Source: Corynebacterium frankenforstense (GTDB lineage Bacteria; Actinomycetota; Actinomycetes; Mycobacteriales; Mycobacteriaceae). Taken from it: a stretch of 64,000 nucleotides of DNA. The notes under the pieces were generated by a model, which was not told the origin of the DNA, did no database searches, and saw nothing but the letters and a program-made list of their open reading frames with translations. Positions 1-6,949 of this stretch are shown here, piece after piece. The stretch is from assembly GCF_030211955.1 (NCBI RefSeq), contig NZ_JASODI010000010.1, positions 39,213-103,212 on the forward strand, in the 5' to 3' direction. The number at the start of each line of letters is the position of its first letter. The stretch's first letter is position 1. Both the position numbers and the translations under genes were made by a program.

Positions 1-62
1 GCGAACCGGGTTCGGGTTAAGGTGATCCCCGTTGCGCGCCGCGATGCGGCGACGACCACCCT

Positions 63-148
63 GCCCGGGTGGCGGAATGGCAGACGCGCTAGCTTGAGGT
101 GCTAGTGTCCTATTAACGGACGTGGGGGTTCAAGTCCCCCTCCGGGCA
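63..148 (+). tRNA. tRNA-Leu, anticodon GAG
   Basis: The acceptor arms GCCCGGG (63-69) and TCCGGGC (141-147) pair with one G-T, and A148 is the discriminator. The anticodon stem CTAGC/GCTAG (89-93 and 101-105) closes a seven-base loop, 94-100, with anticodon GAG at 96-98. A long variable arm follows, as expected for a class II leucine tRNA, and the T arm contains GTTCAAGTC. No CCA is encoded. It reads CUC and CUU leucine codons. Confidence 0.95.
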
Positions 149-153
149 CGATC

Positions 154-190
154 TGATCCCGGGTCACCGTCACACGGTGGCCCGGGATCA
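154..190 (+). terminator. Hairpin terminator after tRNA-Leu
   Basis: Arms TGATCCCGGG and CCCGGGATCA continue inward through CACCGT/ACGGTG around a CAC loop, with a single T-G wobble. It begins six bases after the tRNA. There is no strong T-run. Its presence argues against the GTG at 177, inside the stem, being a start codon of the next gene. Confidence 0.7.
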
Positions 191-210
191 CGCGTATGCG
201 CGGCGGGATC

Positions 211-224
211 TAGAATCGACGGTC
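211..224 (+). promoter_or_regulatory. -10 element, leaderless start of the GNAT gene
   Basis: TAGAAT at 211-216 is followed after 8 nt by GTG at 225. That places the probable transcription start on or beside the start codon. No ribosome-binding site is visible, which fits a leaderless mRNA. Confidence 0.55.
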
Positions 225-881
225 GTGACTGTATCCGTGAGAAGCTACCGAGCAACCGACCACGACGACGCGATCAAGATCCTCGTCGACGCCTTCGAGG
301 ACGACCCGTCCTTCCGCCGCGTGACTCCCCTGGCCCGCGGGCTGGGCCACCGCGAGACGCTCGCGCGGATGCTCTCCGCCCAGATCAGGCGCCACTACAT
401 CCCGCACGGCCGCATCGACGTCGCCGTCGACGGCGAAACCGACGACGCCACCCCGCTCGGCGTCGCCCTGTGGAGCACCCCCGACGACGGGCCGGGGCCG
501 GTGGAGAAGATCTCCGCGCTCAAGGACTGGGTCTCCCTCTTCGGCCGCCACGCCGCCACCGCCGTGCTGCGCGACCGCCAGGAATCCTCCTTCGAGCCGC
601 GGTTCGCGCACTGGTACCTCTACACCCTGGCCGTCTCCCCGACCGCGCAGCGCCGCGGCGTGGGCACCGCGCTGCTCAACCACGGCCTGGAGCGCGCCGG
701 CAACGACGCGGTCTACCTCGAGGCGAGCACCCCGCACGCCGCCAACCTCTACGAGCGCCTCGGCTTCGTGCCCATGGGCCGACTGCCCAAGCACGGCGAG
801 GGTGTCCACGAGATGGGCATGTGGCGCCCGCCGGTGATCAAGGCCCCGAAGCCGGGCCGTGGCCCGGCCGCGGAGGGGTGA
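225..881 (+). CDS. GNAT-family N-acetyltransferase
   Basis: A cytosolic acetyl-CoA-dependent acetyltransferase of 218 residues; the substrate is unknown. The N-terminus (SVRSYRATDHDDA) has the usual first strand of the GNAT fold. The acetyl-CoA motif is clear near residues 135-155: LAVSPTAQRRGVGTALL contains the Q/R-x-x-G-x-G/A loop. The C-terminal ANLYERLGFVP is the typical last GNAT helix and strand. I chose GTG 225 because a TAGAAT -10 lies 8 nt upstream; the earlier in-frame GTG at 177 is inside the tRNA terminator. The following membrane-protein gene has its ribosome-binding site in the last codons of this gene, so the two are probably co-transcribed. Confidence 0.85.
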   Translation: MTVSVRSYRATDHDDAIKILVDAFEDDPSFRRVTPLARGLGHRETLARMLSAQIRRHYIPHGRIDVAVDGETDDATPLGVALWSTPDDGPGPVEKISALKDWVSLFGRHAATAVLRDRQESSFEPRFAHWYLYTLAVSPTAQRRGVGTALLNHGLERAGNDAVYLEASTPHAANLYERLGFVPMGRLPKHGEGVHEMGMWRPPVIKAPKPGRGPAAEG

Positions 882-885
882 TGGG

Positions 886-1626
886 ATGGCCGGACTCGGC
901 CGCTGGGTGCGCAGCTTCCTCGGCTTCGTGCTCGGCCTCGTCGCCGACGCCTGGCGCACGGTGCTGGGCTGGCCGGTGCACCGCAAGGTGCTCGTGGCCG
1001 CCGCGCTCGGCGCGTTCATCGTGCTGACGCTGACCGTGGACCTGCCCAGCCTGGCCACCCTGCGGGCGTGGTCGGACTCAGCCGGCGACTGGTTCGTCGT
1101 CGCCTTCTGGCTGCTCTACGTGGCGGTCACGCAGCTGCCCGTGCCGCGCACCTTCCTGACTCTGGCCTCGGGCATCCTCTTCGGACCCTGGACCGGGGCG
1201 CTGGTGGCCGTGACCGCGACGACGGTCTCCGCGGTCGTCTCGCTCGGCGTGGTGCGCGGGCTGACCGGCGACTGGATCCGCCCGCGCCTGGATCACCCTG
1301 CGGTGGCGGGCATCAACGCCCGGCTGCGGCAGCGCGGCTGGCTGGCCGTCGGCTCGCTGCGCATGATCGCCGGCGTGCCGTTCTTCGTTCTCAACTGCGC
1401 CTGCGCGCTCTCGCCGGTGCGCGTGCTGCCCTACGCGGTGGCGACCTGCGTCGGCTCCGCGCCCGGCACCGTGGCGCTGGTCTTCTTCGGCGACACCCTG
1501 ACCGGGCACGCCGACCCGGTGGTCATCGCCTTCACGGTGGCGCTGGCTCTGGTCGGGCTCGTCGGTCTCGCCGTCGATCACCGGATGCCGGTACAGTCGG
1601 GTGGCAGATCAAGGGTAGAGGCCTGA
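886..1626 (+). CDS. VTT-domain (TVP38/TMEM64/DedA-like) membrane protein
   Basis: A 246-residue polytopic membrane protein with about five hydrophobic segments. The conserved VTT signature is present: VPRTFLTLASGILFGPWTGA around residues 85-105, then a re-entrant Gly/Arg-rich part with SLRMIAGVPFFVLN. Members of this superfamily act as lipid scramblases or transporters in other organisms; the substrate here is not deducible. ATG 886 is chosen because GGAGGGG at 872-878 sits at ideal distance. An upstream in-frame GTG at 859 would overlap the acetyltransferase gene and lacks a ribosome-binding site. It is translationally close to the GNAT gene. Confidence 0.85.
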   Translation: MAGLGRWVRSFLGFVLGLVADAWRTVLGWPVHRKVLVAAALGAFIVLTLTVDLPSLATLRAWSDSAGDWFVVAFWLLYVAVTQLPVPRTFLTLASGILFGPWTGALVAVTATTVSAVVSLGVVRGLTGDWIRPRLDHPAVAGINARLRQRGWLAVGSLRMIAGVPFFVLNCACALSPVRVLPYAVATCVGSAPGTVALVFFGDTLTGHADPVVIAFTVALALVGLVGLAVDHRMPVQSGGRSRVEA

Positions 1627-1691
1627 CCGGCCGGTGCCGGTCCCCCGCCCTCTCCCCCTCTCTCCCCGCCTGATTTTCCGGAGGTGTCCCC

Positions 1692-2267
1692 GTGCTCGCC
1701 CTGCACGCCCGCTACCGCGGCCGCAGCACCCGCCGCGCCGAACTGGTGCGCCGCAGCGCCGAGGCGCTGGCCACGCTGCCCGGCGTCGGCGACTTCGAGC
1801 GGCTGGGCGTCGAGGACATCCGGGCGCGCGTGGAGACGCCCGAGAGCCTCTGCGACACGGTCATGGCGTTGCTTTCCGACGGTGAGTGGGCACTCGGCGT
1901 CGGCGTGACCGACGCCGCCCACGACGCGACCGAGGCGGCCACCGCGGCGTTGGGCAGGGCCGCCCGCCCGGGGCTGGTGCGCGCCCGGGTGCTCCCGGAC
2001 GCCACCGGCACCGCCGGCGAGGACATCGCCGCGGTCTTCCTGCTGCTCGGCCAGGTGCTGGCCAAGCGCTCGCTGGAGGGCCGGGAGGCGACCTCGCTGA
2101 TGCGCACGGGCATGAACCAGATCGAGGCCGCGGAGCGCCTCGGCATCACCAAGCAGGCGATCTCGCAGCGGCTGCGGGCCGCGGGCTGGCAGGCGGAGAA
2201 CGCCGGCTGGCAGCTGGCGGTCAACCTCATCACGGCGGCCCAGAAGGCTGCGCCGGAAAACGACTGA
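1692..2267 (+). CDS. Helix-turn-helix protein of unknown function
   Basis: A 191-residue soluble protein. The C-terminal third contains a clear helix-turn-helix near residues 140-165 (MNQIEAAERLGITKQAISQRL), so it probably binds DNA. The N-terminal part (ARYRGRSTRRAELVRRSAEAL) is Arg-rich. The middle resembles an Ala-rich effector or dimerisation region containing GTAGEDIAAVFLLLGQVL. I do not recognise the family beyond the HTH. GTG 1692 is preceded by GGAGG at 1680-1684. It follows the VTT gene by 65 nt and ends just before a strong bidirectional hairpin, so it is probably the last gene of this rightward unit. Confidence 0.75.
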   Translation: MLALHARYRGRSTRRAELVRRSAEALATLPGVGDFERLGVEDIRARVETPESLCDTVMALLSDGEWALGVGVTDAAHDATEAATAALGRAARPGLVRARVLPDATGTAGEDIAAVFLLLGQVLAKRSLEGREATSLMRTGMNQIEAAERLGITKQAISQRLRAAGWQAENAGWQLAVNLITAAQKAAPEND

Positions 2268-2280
2268 TAGAGAAGAGAGA

Positions 2281-2310
2281 ACTGACCGGCGCCACGGGGC
2301 GCCGGTCAGT
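2281..2310. terminator. Bidirectional hairpin terminator
   Basis: Perfect 13-bp stem ACTGACCGGCGCC/GGCGCCGGTCAGT with an ACGG loop, between the convergent HTH gene and the stomatin-like gene. It has no marked T-run on either side. Confidence 0.7.
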
Positions 2311-2345
2311 CGCTGTCTGGTGCGGTTCAGCGCTGCGCGGCAGCG

Positions 2346-3680
2346 CTAACGGTGCTCATCGGGACGGCCGTGCCGCGGTGCGGGCTGCCCCTGGGGCGTC
2401 TCCGGGCCGGTGCCCCACACGTCGTCGCTGAACTGGACTCCCTCGGCCGGCTGCTGCGTCGGGGCGGCGATGCCGCGTTCCGGGTGGGCGGCCGGCGTGG
2501 CGGTGCCACGGTCACCGGCGCTCTCGTCGCGGCGGCGGGCCGGGGTGGCCTTGGGGGCCTTCTCCTCGCCGGCGAGCGGTATCCCCGGGTCGACGGGCTT
2601 GTTGGCCACGGCGTTGGCGGCGGCCACGGCGGCGGCGATCTCCGGGTCGGACTCGGTGGAGAACCACTCGTTGGTGTCGCCCTCCTCGGCCATTTCGCGG
2701 GTCTCCGCGTCGACGTCGGCCGGCTCGTAGCGGAAGACGCCGTCGTCGTCCTTGTTGCTGAAGGCCTTGGCGAACTGCTCGAGGGTGTCGCCGAACTGGG
2801 CCGGGATCATCCACATCGTGGAGGCCTGGCCCTCGGCCATCTTCGGCAGCTTCTCCAGGTACTGGTAGGCCAGCACCTCGGGCGTCGGCTTCGAGGCGCG
2901 GATGGCCGCGTTGACCTTCTGGATCGCGCGGGCCTCACCCTGGGCCTCGAGGTAGCGGGCGGCGCGGCGGCCCTCGGCGAGCAGGATCTCGGACTGGCGC
3001 TCGGCCTCGGCGGCCAGGATCGCGGCGTGCTTCTCGCCCTCCGCGGCGAGGATGCGGGCCTGCTTCTCGCCCTCGGCGGTCTTGATGTCGGCCTCGCGCT
3101 GACCCTCGGCGGTGAGGATCGTCGCGCGCTTCTCGCGGTCGGCCTTCATCTGCTTCTCCATCGACTGCTGGATGGAGGGCGGCGGGTCGATGGCCTTCAG
3201 CTCGACGCGGGAGATGCGCAGGCCCCACTTGGTGGTGGCCGCGTCCAGCTCGCCGCGCAGGCGGCGGTTGATGACCTCGCGGGAGGTCAGGGTCTCCTCC
3301 AGGGTCATGCCGCCGACGACGTCGCGCAGCGTGGCCACGGAGATCTGCTCGACGCCGACGATGTAGTTGTCCACGCCGTAGATGGCGCGGGCCGGCTCGT
3401 TGATCTGGAACGTGACCACGATGTCGATGGCCACGGTCAGGTTGTCCTCGGTGATGACGGCCTGCGGCGGGAAGGACACCACGCGCTCACGCGTGTCCAC
3501 CCGGGCGCGGACCCGGTCGATGAAGGGGACGAGCAGCGTGATGCCGCCCGAGACGGTGCGGGTGTACCGGCCGAGCCGCTCGATGACCGCCGCCTCGCCC
3601 TGGGGGATCAGGGCGATGGACTTGAAGACGACGAGAGCGACGAAGACCAGGATCACCAGCAGGACGATCAGGCCTGCCAT
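2346..3680 (-). CDS. SPFH/band-7 (paraslipin, QmcA-like) membrane-anchored protein
   Basis: 444 residues. One N-terminal membrane helix (GLIVLLVILVFVALVVFKSI, residues 3-22) precedes an SPFH domain (about 25-190) containing GEAAVIERLGRYTR and the conserved VDTRERVVSFPPQ. An Ala/Glu-rich coiled coil follows with repeated AEGEKQA-type units (about 190-255), typical of stomatin-like scaffold oligomers. Residues after about 330 are low-complexity, Ala/Pro/Glu-rich and probably disordered. The protein likely forms membrane microdomain scaffolds. Its partner NfeD-like gene lies immediately upstream with a 3-nt gap, a pairing widely conserved in bacteria. Confidence 0.9.
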   Translation of the reverse strand: MAGLIVLLVILVFVALVVFKSIALIPQGEAAVIERLGRYTRTVSGGITLLVPFIDRVRARVDTRERVVSFPPQAVITEDNLTVAIDIVVTFQINEPARAIYGVDNYIVGVEQISVATLRDVVGGMTLEETLTSREVINRRLRGELDAATTKWGLRISRVELKAIDPPPSIQQSMEKQMKADREKRATILTAEGQREADIKTAEGEKQARILAAEGEKHAAILAAEAERQSEILLAEGRRAARYLEAQGEARAIQKVNAAIRASKPTPEVLAYQYLEKLPKMAEGQASTMWMIPAQFGDTLEQFAKAFSNKDDDGVFRYEPADVDAETREMAEEGDTNEWFSTESDPEIAAAVAAANAVANKPVDPGIPLAGEEKAPKATPARRRDESAGDRGTATPAAHPERGIAAPTQQPAEGVQFSDDVWGTGPETPQGQPAPRHGRPDEHR

Positions 3681-3683
3681 GGG

Positions 3684-4112
3684 TCAGGGCTCCTTCCAGA
3701 CGACGGCGGTGGCGCCGTCGATGCGAACGACGGTGACGGAGTCCCCCGCGCCGAAGGTCACGGACGGGTCCATCGAGCGCGCCGACCAGATCGAGCCGTC
3801 GAGGCGGACCTGTCCGGTGTGGGCGTCGGTGGGCTCGAGCACCTCGGCCGACTGCCCGACGAGGGCGCGCGGCGAGGTGTCCAGGGCGAGGGGCTTCTGC
3901 ATCTTCCGTCGCAGCCAGGGGCGAAGGAAGACGATGAGACCGATCGAGACGACGGCGAACACCAGCACGTTGGCCCACTCGGGCACGCCGGCCAGCGACG
4001 TCCCGGTCGCGGCCAGGGCGCCCGCGGCGAGCATGAGGAAGGTGAACTCCCCGGCGGCGAGCTCGAGGCCCGCGAGCACCAGGGCGCCGATGAACCAGAC
4101 GATCGTTCCCAT
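3684..4112 (-). CDS. NfeD-like membrane protein
   Basis: 142 residues. The N-terminal half has about three hydrophobic segments (GTIVWFIGALVLAGLELAAG; FTFLMLAAGALAA; WANVLVFAVVSIGLIVFL). The C-terminal half is an OB-fold-like soluble domain, with GQSAEVLEPTDAHTGQVRLDG and the conserved DGSIWSARS. NfeD proteins pair with stomatin-like proteins, and that gene follows directly. I place the start at ATG 4112, not the upstream GTG-type start. A TACCTT -10 hexamer (4120-4125, minus strand) lies 7 nt before the ATG, indicating a leaderless mRNA for this two-gene operon. Confidence 0.88.
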   Translation of the reverse strand: MGTIVWFIGALVLAGLELAAGEFTFLMLAAGALAATGTSLAGVPEWANVLVFAVVSIGLIVFLRPWLRRKMQKPLALDTSPRALVGQSAEVLEPTDAHTGQVRLDGSIWSARSMDPSVTFGAGDSVTVVRIDGATAVVWKEP

Positions 4113-4166
4113 GGGCCCCAAGGTACCGCAGGCCCGCGGCCTCCGGGAGCCCTGACGCACGGGTTT

Positions 4167-5018
4167 TCAGCCGGCGGCGTCCGCCTTGCTCAGCGAGGGG
4201 TCGGTGACGAAGTCGACGAGGCGCTCGACGGCCCCGATCAGCGAGGAGTCGAGGTCGCGGAAGTTGTGCACGGCCGCGTACACCCGGCTCCAGCCCTCCT
4301 TGGGGTCGGACCAGCCGAGGCGCTCGCACACGCCGGTCTTCCAGTCCTCGCCGTAGGGCACCTCCGGCCAGGCGCGGATGCCGACGCTGGCGGGCTTGAC
4401 GGCGGCCCAGATGTCGATGAACGGGTGGCCGGTGACCAGCACGTGCTCGCCCACGCCCTCGACCAGGCGGGACTCCTTGGAGCCCTTGACCAGGTGGTCA
4501 GCGAGCACGCCGACGCGGCGGCCGGGGCCGGGGCGGAACTCGGCGAGGCGCTCGGGAAGGTTGTCCAGGCCCTCCAGGTACTCCACGACCACGCCCTCGA
4601 CGCGCAGGTCGTGGCCCCAGACCTTCTCGACGATCGCGGCGTCGTGGATGCCCTCGACCCAGATGCGCGAGGGCGCGGCGACCTTGGCCTGAACGTCGCG
4701 CACCCGCCGGGAGCCGGAGTTGGAGTGCGTGGGCGGGGCGGGCGCGGCGGCGACGTCGCGCACGAGGGTAACGCGGCGGCCCTGGTGCAGGAAGCCGCCC
4801 GGGCGCAGCCGGAAGACGCGCGTGGTGCCGTAGCGGTCCTCGAGGCGGACCAGCTCGCCCTCGACGGCGCGCTCGGTGCCGATGACGGCACCGACGAAGT
4901 TCTGCCCGAAGACCTCGACGACGGTGCCCTGCTTGGCGGGCAGCTCCGGGTAGGTCGCGGGGCGGTTGCGCGCGTGGCCGGAGAGGATGTCCCCGGCGTA
5001 GGGGTCGTGGAAGCTCAT
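4167..5018 (-). CDS. DUF3097 family protein
   Basis: A 283-residue actinobacterial protein of unknown function. Its N-terminus has the usual HDPYAGDILSGHARN block, then a basic strand-rich segment (TRVFRLRPGGFLHQGRRVTLVR). The central part has VEGIHDAAIVEKVWGHDLRV followed by GRRVGVLADHLVKGSKESRL. This spacing of an acidic VEG-HDA and a later ADH-KGSKE recalls Toprim nucleotidyl-transfer/nuclease folds, but that is my inference. The C-terminal third contains WKTGVCERLGWSDPKEGW. The start ATG 5018 has TAGGCT (5027-5032, minus strand) 8 nt upstream, so it is probably leaderless. Confidence 0.85.
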   Translation of the reverse strand: MSFHDPYAGDILSGHARNRPATYPELPAKQGTVVEVFGQNFVGAVIGTERAVEGELVRLEDRYGTTRVFRLRPGGFLHQGRRVTLVRDVAAAPAPPTHSNSGSRRVRDVQAKVAAPSRIWVEGIHDAAIVEKVWGHDLRVEGVVVEYLEGLDNLPERLAEFRPGPGRRVGVLADHLVKGSKESRLVEGVGEHVLVTGHPFIDIWAAVKPASVGIRAWPEVPYGEDWKTGVCERLGWSDPKEGWSRVYAAVHNFRDLDSSLIGAVERLVDFVTDPSLSKADAAG

Positions 5019-5065
5019 GGCCCCACAGCCTATCCCCCGTGCGGGTCCGCCTAGAGTGGCTGGCC
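5019..5065. promoter_or_regulatory. Overlapping divergent leaderless promoters
   Basis: Only 47 bp separate two divergent start codons. The leftward gene has TAGGCT (5027-5032, minus strand) 8 nt before its ATG. The rightward gene has TAGAGT (5052-5057) 8 nt before GTG 5066. The -10 hexamers are about 20 bp apart, so each promoter's -35 zone must lie over the other promoter. Confidence 0.55.
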
Positions 5066-5830
5066 GTGAGCATCCGCGAGACCGTCTACTCCCCGCTGCA
5101 GAACGCCGTCGTCTGGCTGGCCGCCGGACTGCACGGCCACGAGCCCGCTGACTCGGTGCTCGGTGCGCTGACCGAGCTCTTCGGCCCCGGACAGACGCTT
5201 GACGACGCCGCGCCCCTCACCGATGTGCTGGCCTTCCTCCGTCGCTGCGGCGCCCACGAGACGGACGCGGGGCTGCGCCTGGTGCTCTCCGGCCCGGCCG
5301 ACGCCCCGCGGCTTCCGGCCCGCTCCCCGGCGGCTGCCGCCGCCGCGGTCGGCCCCGGCGCCGTGGTGGTCGAGGGCACGGACCCGACCGTCTACCACGC
5401 GCTGGTGCCGAGGGTGCCCGCCGACGGCTCGCCGGTGGTCTGGGAGCGCTTCAGCGGGCCGGCTCCCCTGCCGGCGCCGGACTACCTCTCCCCGGGCGAG
5501 GCCGACCGGCTGCTCACCCAGGCCACGAACCGGGCCACGGACCTCATCGACGCCGTGGGCTACCGACCCGACCCCAAAGTAAAGTCCCCACGGTTGACCG
5601 TGGGGACTCTGGGCGACTTTTACGACACCCCGGGTCTTCCCGGTTCGGTGCCGCCGCGGGCGGCGAAGCTCTTCGCGCGCGCCGACCGGGTCGCCGCGAT
5701 CGTCGAGACGCTCCCCGAACGCATCGGCGACCACAGCCTGGACCCGCAGCTGCTGGCCCTCGGTGGGCCGGTGCGACGGGCCCGGGTGGCCGGCGTGGAC
5801 TACGCCGTGCGCGAGCTGGCGCGCGGGTAG
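5066..5830 (+). CDS. Conserved hypothetical protein next to hemH
   Basis: 254 residues, no recognised catalytic motif and no membrane segment. The N-terminus ([21 protein letters not shown]) is followed by an acidic Ala/Pro-rich middle. The C-terminal [23 protein letters not shown] and [18 protein letters not shown] look well ordered. Codon use is normal. GTG 5066 is chosen because TAGAGT is placed for a leaderless start; the alternative at 5039 overlaps the opposing promoter. A perfect 26-nt hairpin sequence (5583-5608) is embedded in the coding region and encodes part of [14 protein letters not shown]. Its last 31 bp overlap the 3' end of the convergent hemH gene. Confidence 0.7.
   Translation: MSIRETVYSPLQNAVVWLAAGLHGHEPADSVLGALTELFGPGQTLDDAAPLTDVLAFLRRCGAHETDAGLRLVLSGPADAPRLPARSPAAAAAAVGPGAVVVEGTDPTVYHALVPRVPADGSPVVWERFSGPAPLPAPDYLSPGEADRLLTQATNRATDLIDAVGYRPDPKVKSPRLTVGTLGDFYDTPGLPGSVPPRAAKLFARADRVAAIVETLPERIGDHSLDPQLLALGGPVRRARVAGVDYAVRELARG
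5583..5608. repeat. Perfect intragenic hairpin
   Basis: AGTCCCCACGG (5583-5593), loop TTGA, CCGTGGGGACT (5598-5608). The flanks extend the symmetry imperfectly: GTAAAGT just upstream and GACTTTTAC downstream at about 5616-5624. It lies in frame inside a hypothetical gene. Confidence 0.8.
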
Positions 5831-6858
5831 GCGTCCACGGGCTCGCCGTTGACGCTGACGCCCCAGGCGGGCATGTCGCCGCGGACCTCGATCTCGCGCA
5901 GGCCGGCGGCCTCCTCCATGAGGTCGACGACGCCGCGGGCGAAGGGCTCCGTGGTGCCGGCGGTGCGCGAGCGCTCCAGGTGCACGCCCATCTCGTCGCA
6001 GGCCTGCTTCAGCTCGGTGTCGAGGTCCCAGACGACCTCCATGTGGTCGGATACGAAGCCGACCGGGCAGTTGAGCACCGCGTCGAGGCCCTCGGCCTCG
6101 TGGAGCCCGGTGACGAAGTCGACGACGTCGGGCTCGAGCCACGGCTGGTGGGGCGGGCCGGAGCGCGACTGCCAGACCAGGTCGTGGTCGGACTCGCCGG
6201 CGGCGGCCGCCACCAGGCGGGCGGCTTCGCGCACCTGGGACTCGTAGACCTCGGACTCGGCCGGGCCCTCGCCGTGGCCGCGGTCGGTCACCGGCACCGA
6301 GTGGGCGGTGAAGACGAGGCGGGCGTTCTCGTCGGCGCCGAACTTCGCGCGGGCGTCGCGGATGCCGGCGGCCATCTCGTCGACGAAGCCGGGGTGGTTG
6401 AAGAACTGGCGCAGCTTGGTGAACTCGAGCTCGGGCGCGCCGCGCTCGGCCAGGTGGGCCCGGGCGCGCCGGATGTCCTCGTCGTACTGGCGGGCCCCGG
6501 AGTAGCCGCCCCACGCCGAGGTGGCGAAGACGAGGGGGTGGCGCACGCCGTCGGCGGCCATCCGCTCGGCGGTGTCCTCGAGGAAGGGGTGCCAGTTGCG
6601 GTTGCCGAAGTAGACGGGCACGTCGATGCCACGCCGCTCCAGCTCGGCCTCGATGTTGGCGATCATCTCCTTGTTCAGCCGGTTGATCGGGCTGACACCG
6701 CCGAAGTGGTAGTAGTGCTCGCCGACGACCTTGAGCCGTTCGACGGGGATGCCGCGGCCCCGCGTGACGTTCTGGAGGAAGGGGATGACCTCCTCGTCGG
6801 CCTCCGGGCCACCGAAGGAGAGCACGAGCAGCGCGTCGTGGGGGAAACCTTGGTTCAT
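5800..6858 (-). CDS. hemH: Ferrochelatase (coproporphyrin ferrochelatase type)
   Basis: A 352-residue cytosolic enzyme that inserts Fe2+ into the porphyrin ring. Actinobacterial members use coproporphyrin III (the CpfC route), so coproheme is the expected product. Visible family motifs are [10 protein letters not shown] near the N-terminus, [23 protein letters not shown] with the conserved catalytic-region His, the [18 protein letters not shown] block, and [17 protein letters not shown] with its conserved Glu. The only cysteines are in LNCP and QACDE. ATG 6858 has a TAGCAT -10 (6866-6871, minus strand) 7 nt upstream, so it appears leaderless. It lies downstream of ripA but is separated from it by a terminator. 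Confidence 0.93.
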   Translation of the reverse strand: MNQGFPHDALLVLSFGGPEADEEVIPFLQNVTRGRGIPVERLKVVGEHYYHFGGVSPINRLNKEMIANIEAELERRGIDVPVYFGNRNWHPFLEDTAERMAADGVRHPLVFATSAWGGYSGARQYDEDIRRARAHLAERGAPELEFTKLRQFFNHPGFVDEMAAGIRDARAKFGADENARLVFTAHSVPVTDRGHGEGPAESEVYESQVREAARLVAAAAGESDHDLVWQSRSGPPHQPWLEPDVVDFVTGLHEAEGLDAVLNCPVGFVSDHMEVVWDLDTELKQACDEMGVHLERSRTAGTTEPFARGVVDLMEEAAGLREIEVRGDMPAWGVSVNGEPVDAYPRASSRTA

Positions 6859-6891
6859 GCGCACGATGCTACGTCAACCTTTTGATCACGC

Positions 6892-6924
6892 AAAAACGGG
6901 GCCCGCGCCGTGCGTGGACCCCGT
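6892..6924 (-). terminator. Rho-independent terminator of the endopeptidase gene
   Basis: On the minus strand ACGGGG ... CCCCGT is followed directly by TTTTT (plus-strand A-run 6892-6896). It sits 26 nt past the endopeptidase stop codon and just upstream of the hemH promoter. Confidence 0.8.
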
Positions 6925-6949
6925 AGCCTGCGGGTTTTTTAATTCCGGA

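Noticed and set aside
177..224. Upstream GTG start for the GNAT gene
   Set aside because: It lies inside the tRNA terminator hairpin and upstream of the -10 box.
5199..5213. TTGACGACGCCGCG as a further motif copy
   Set aside because: It matches only part of the motif, with AAG in place of AATC, and encodes an ordinary LDDAA segment.
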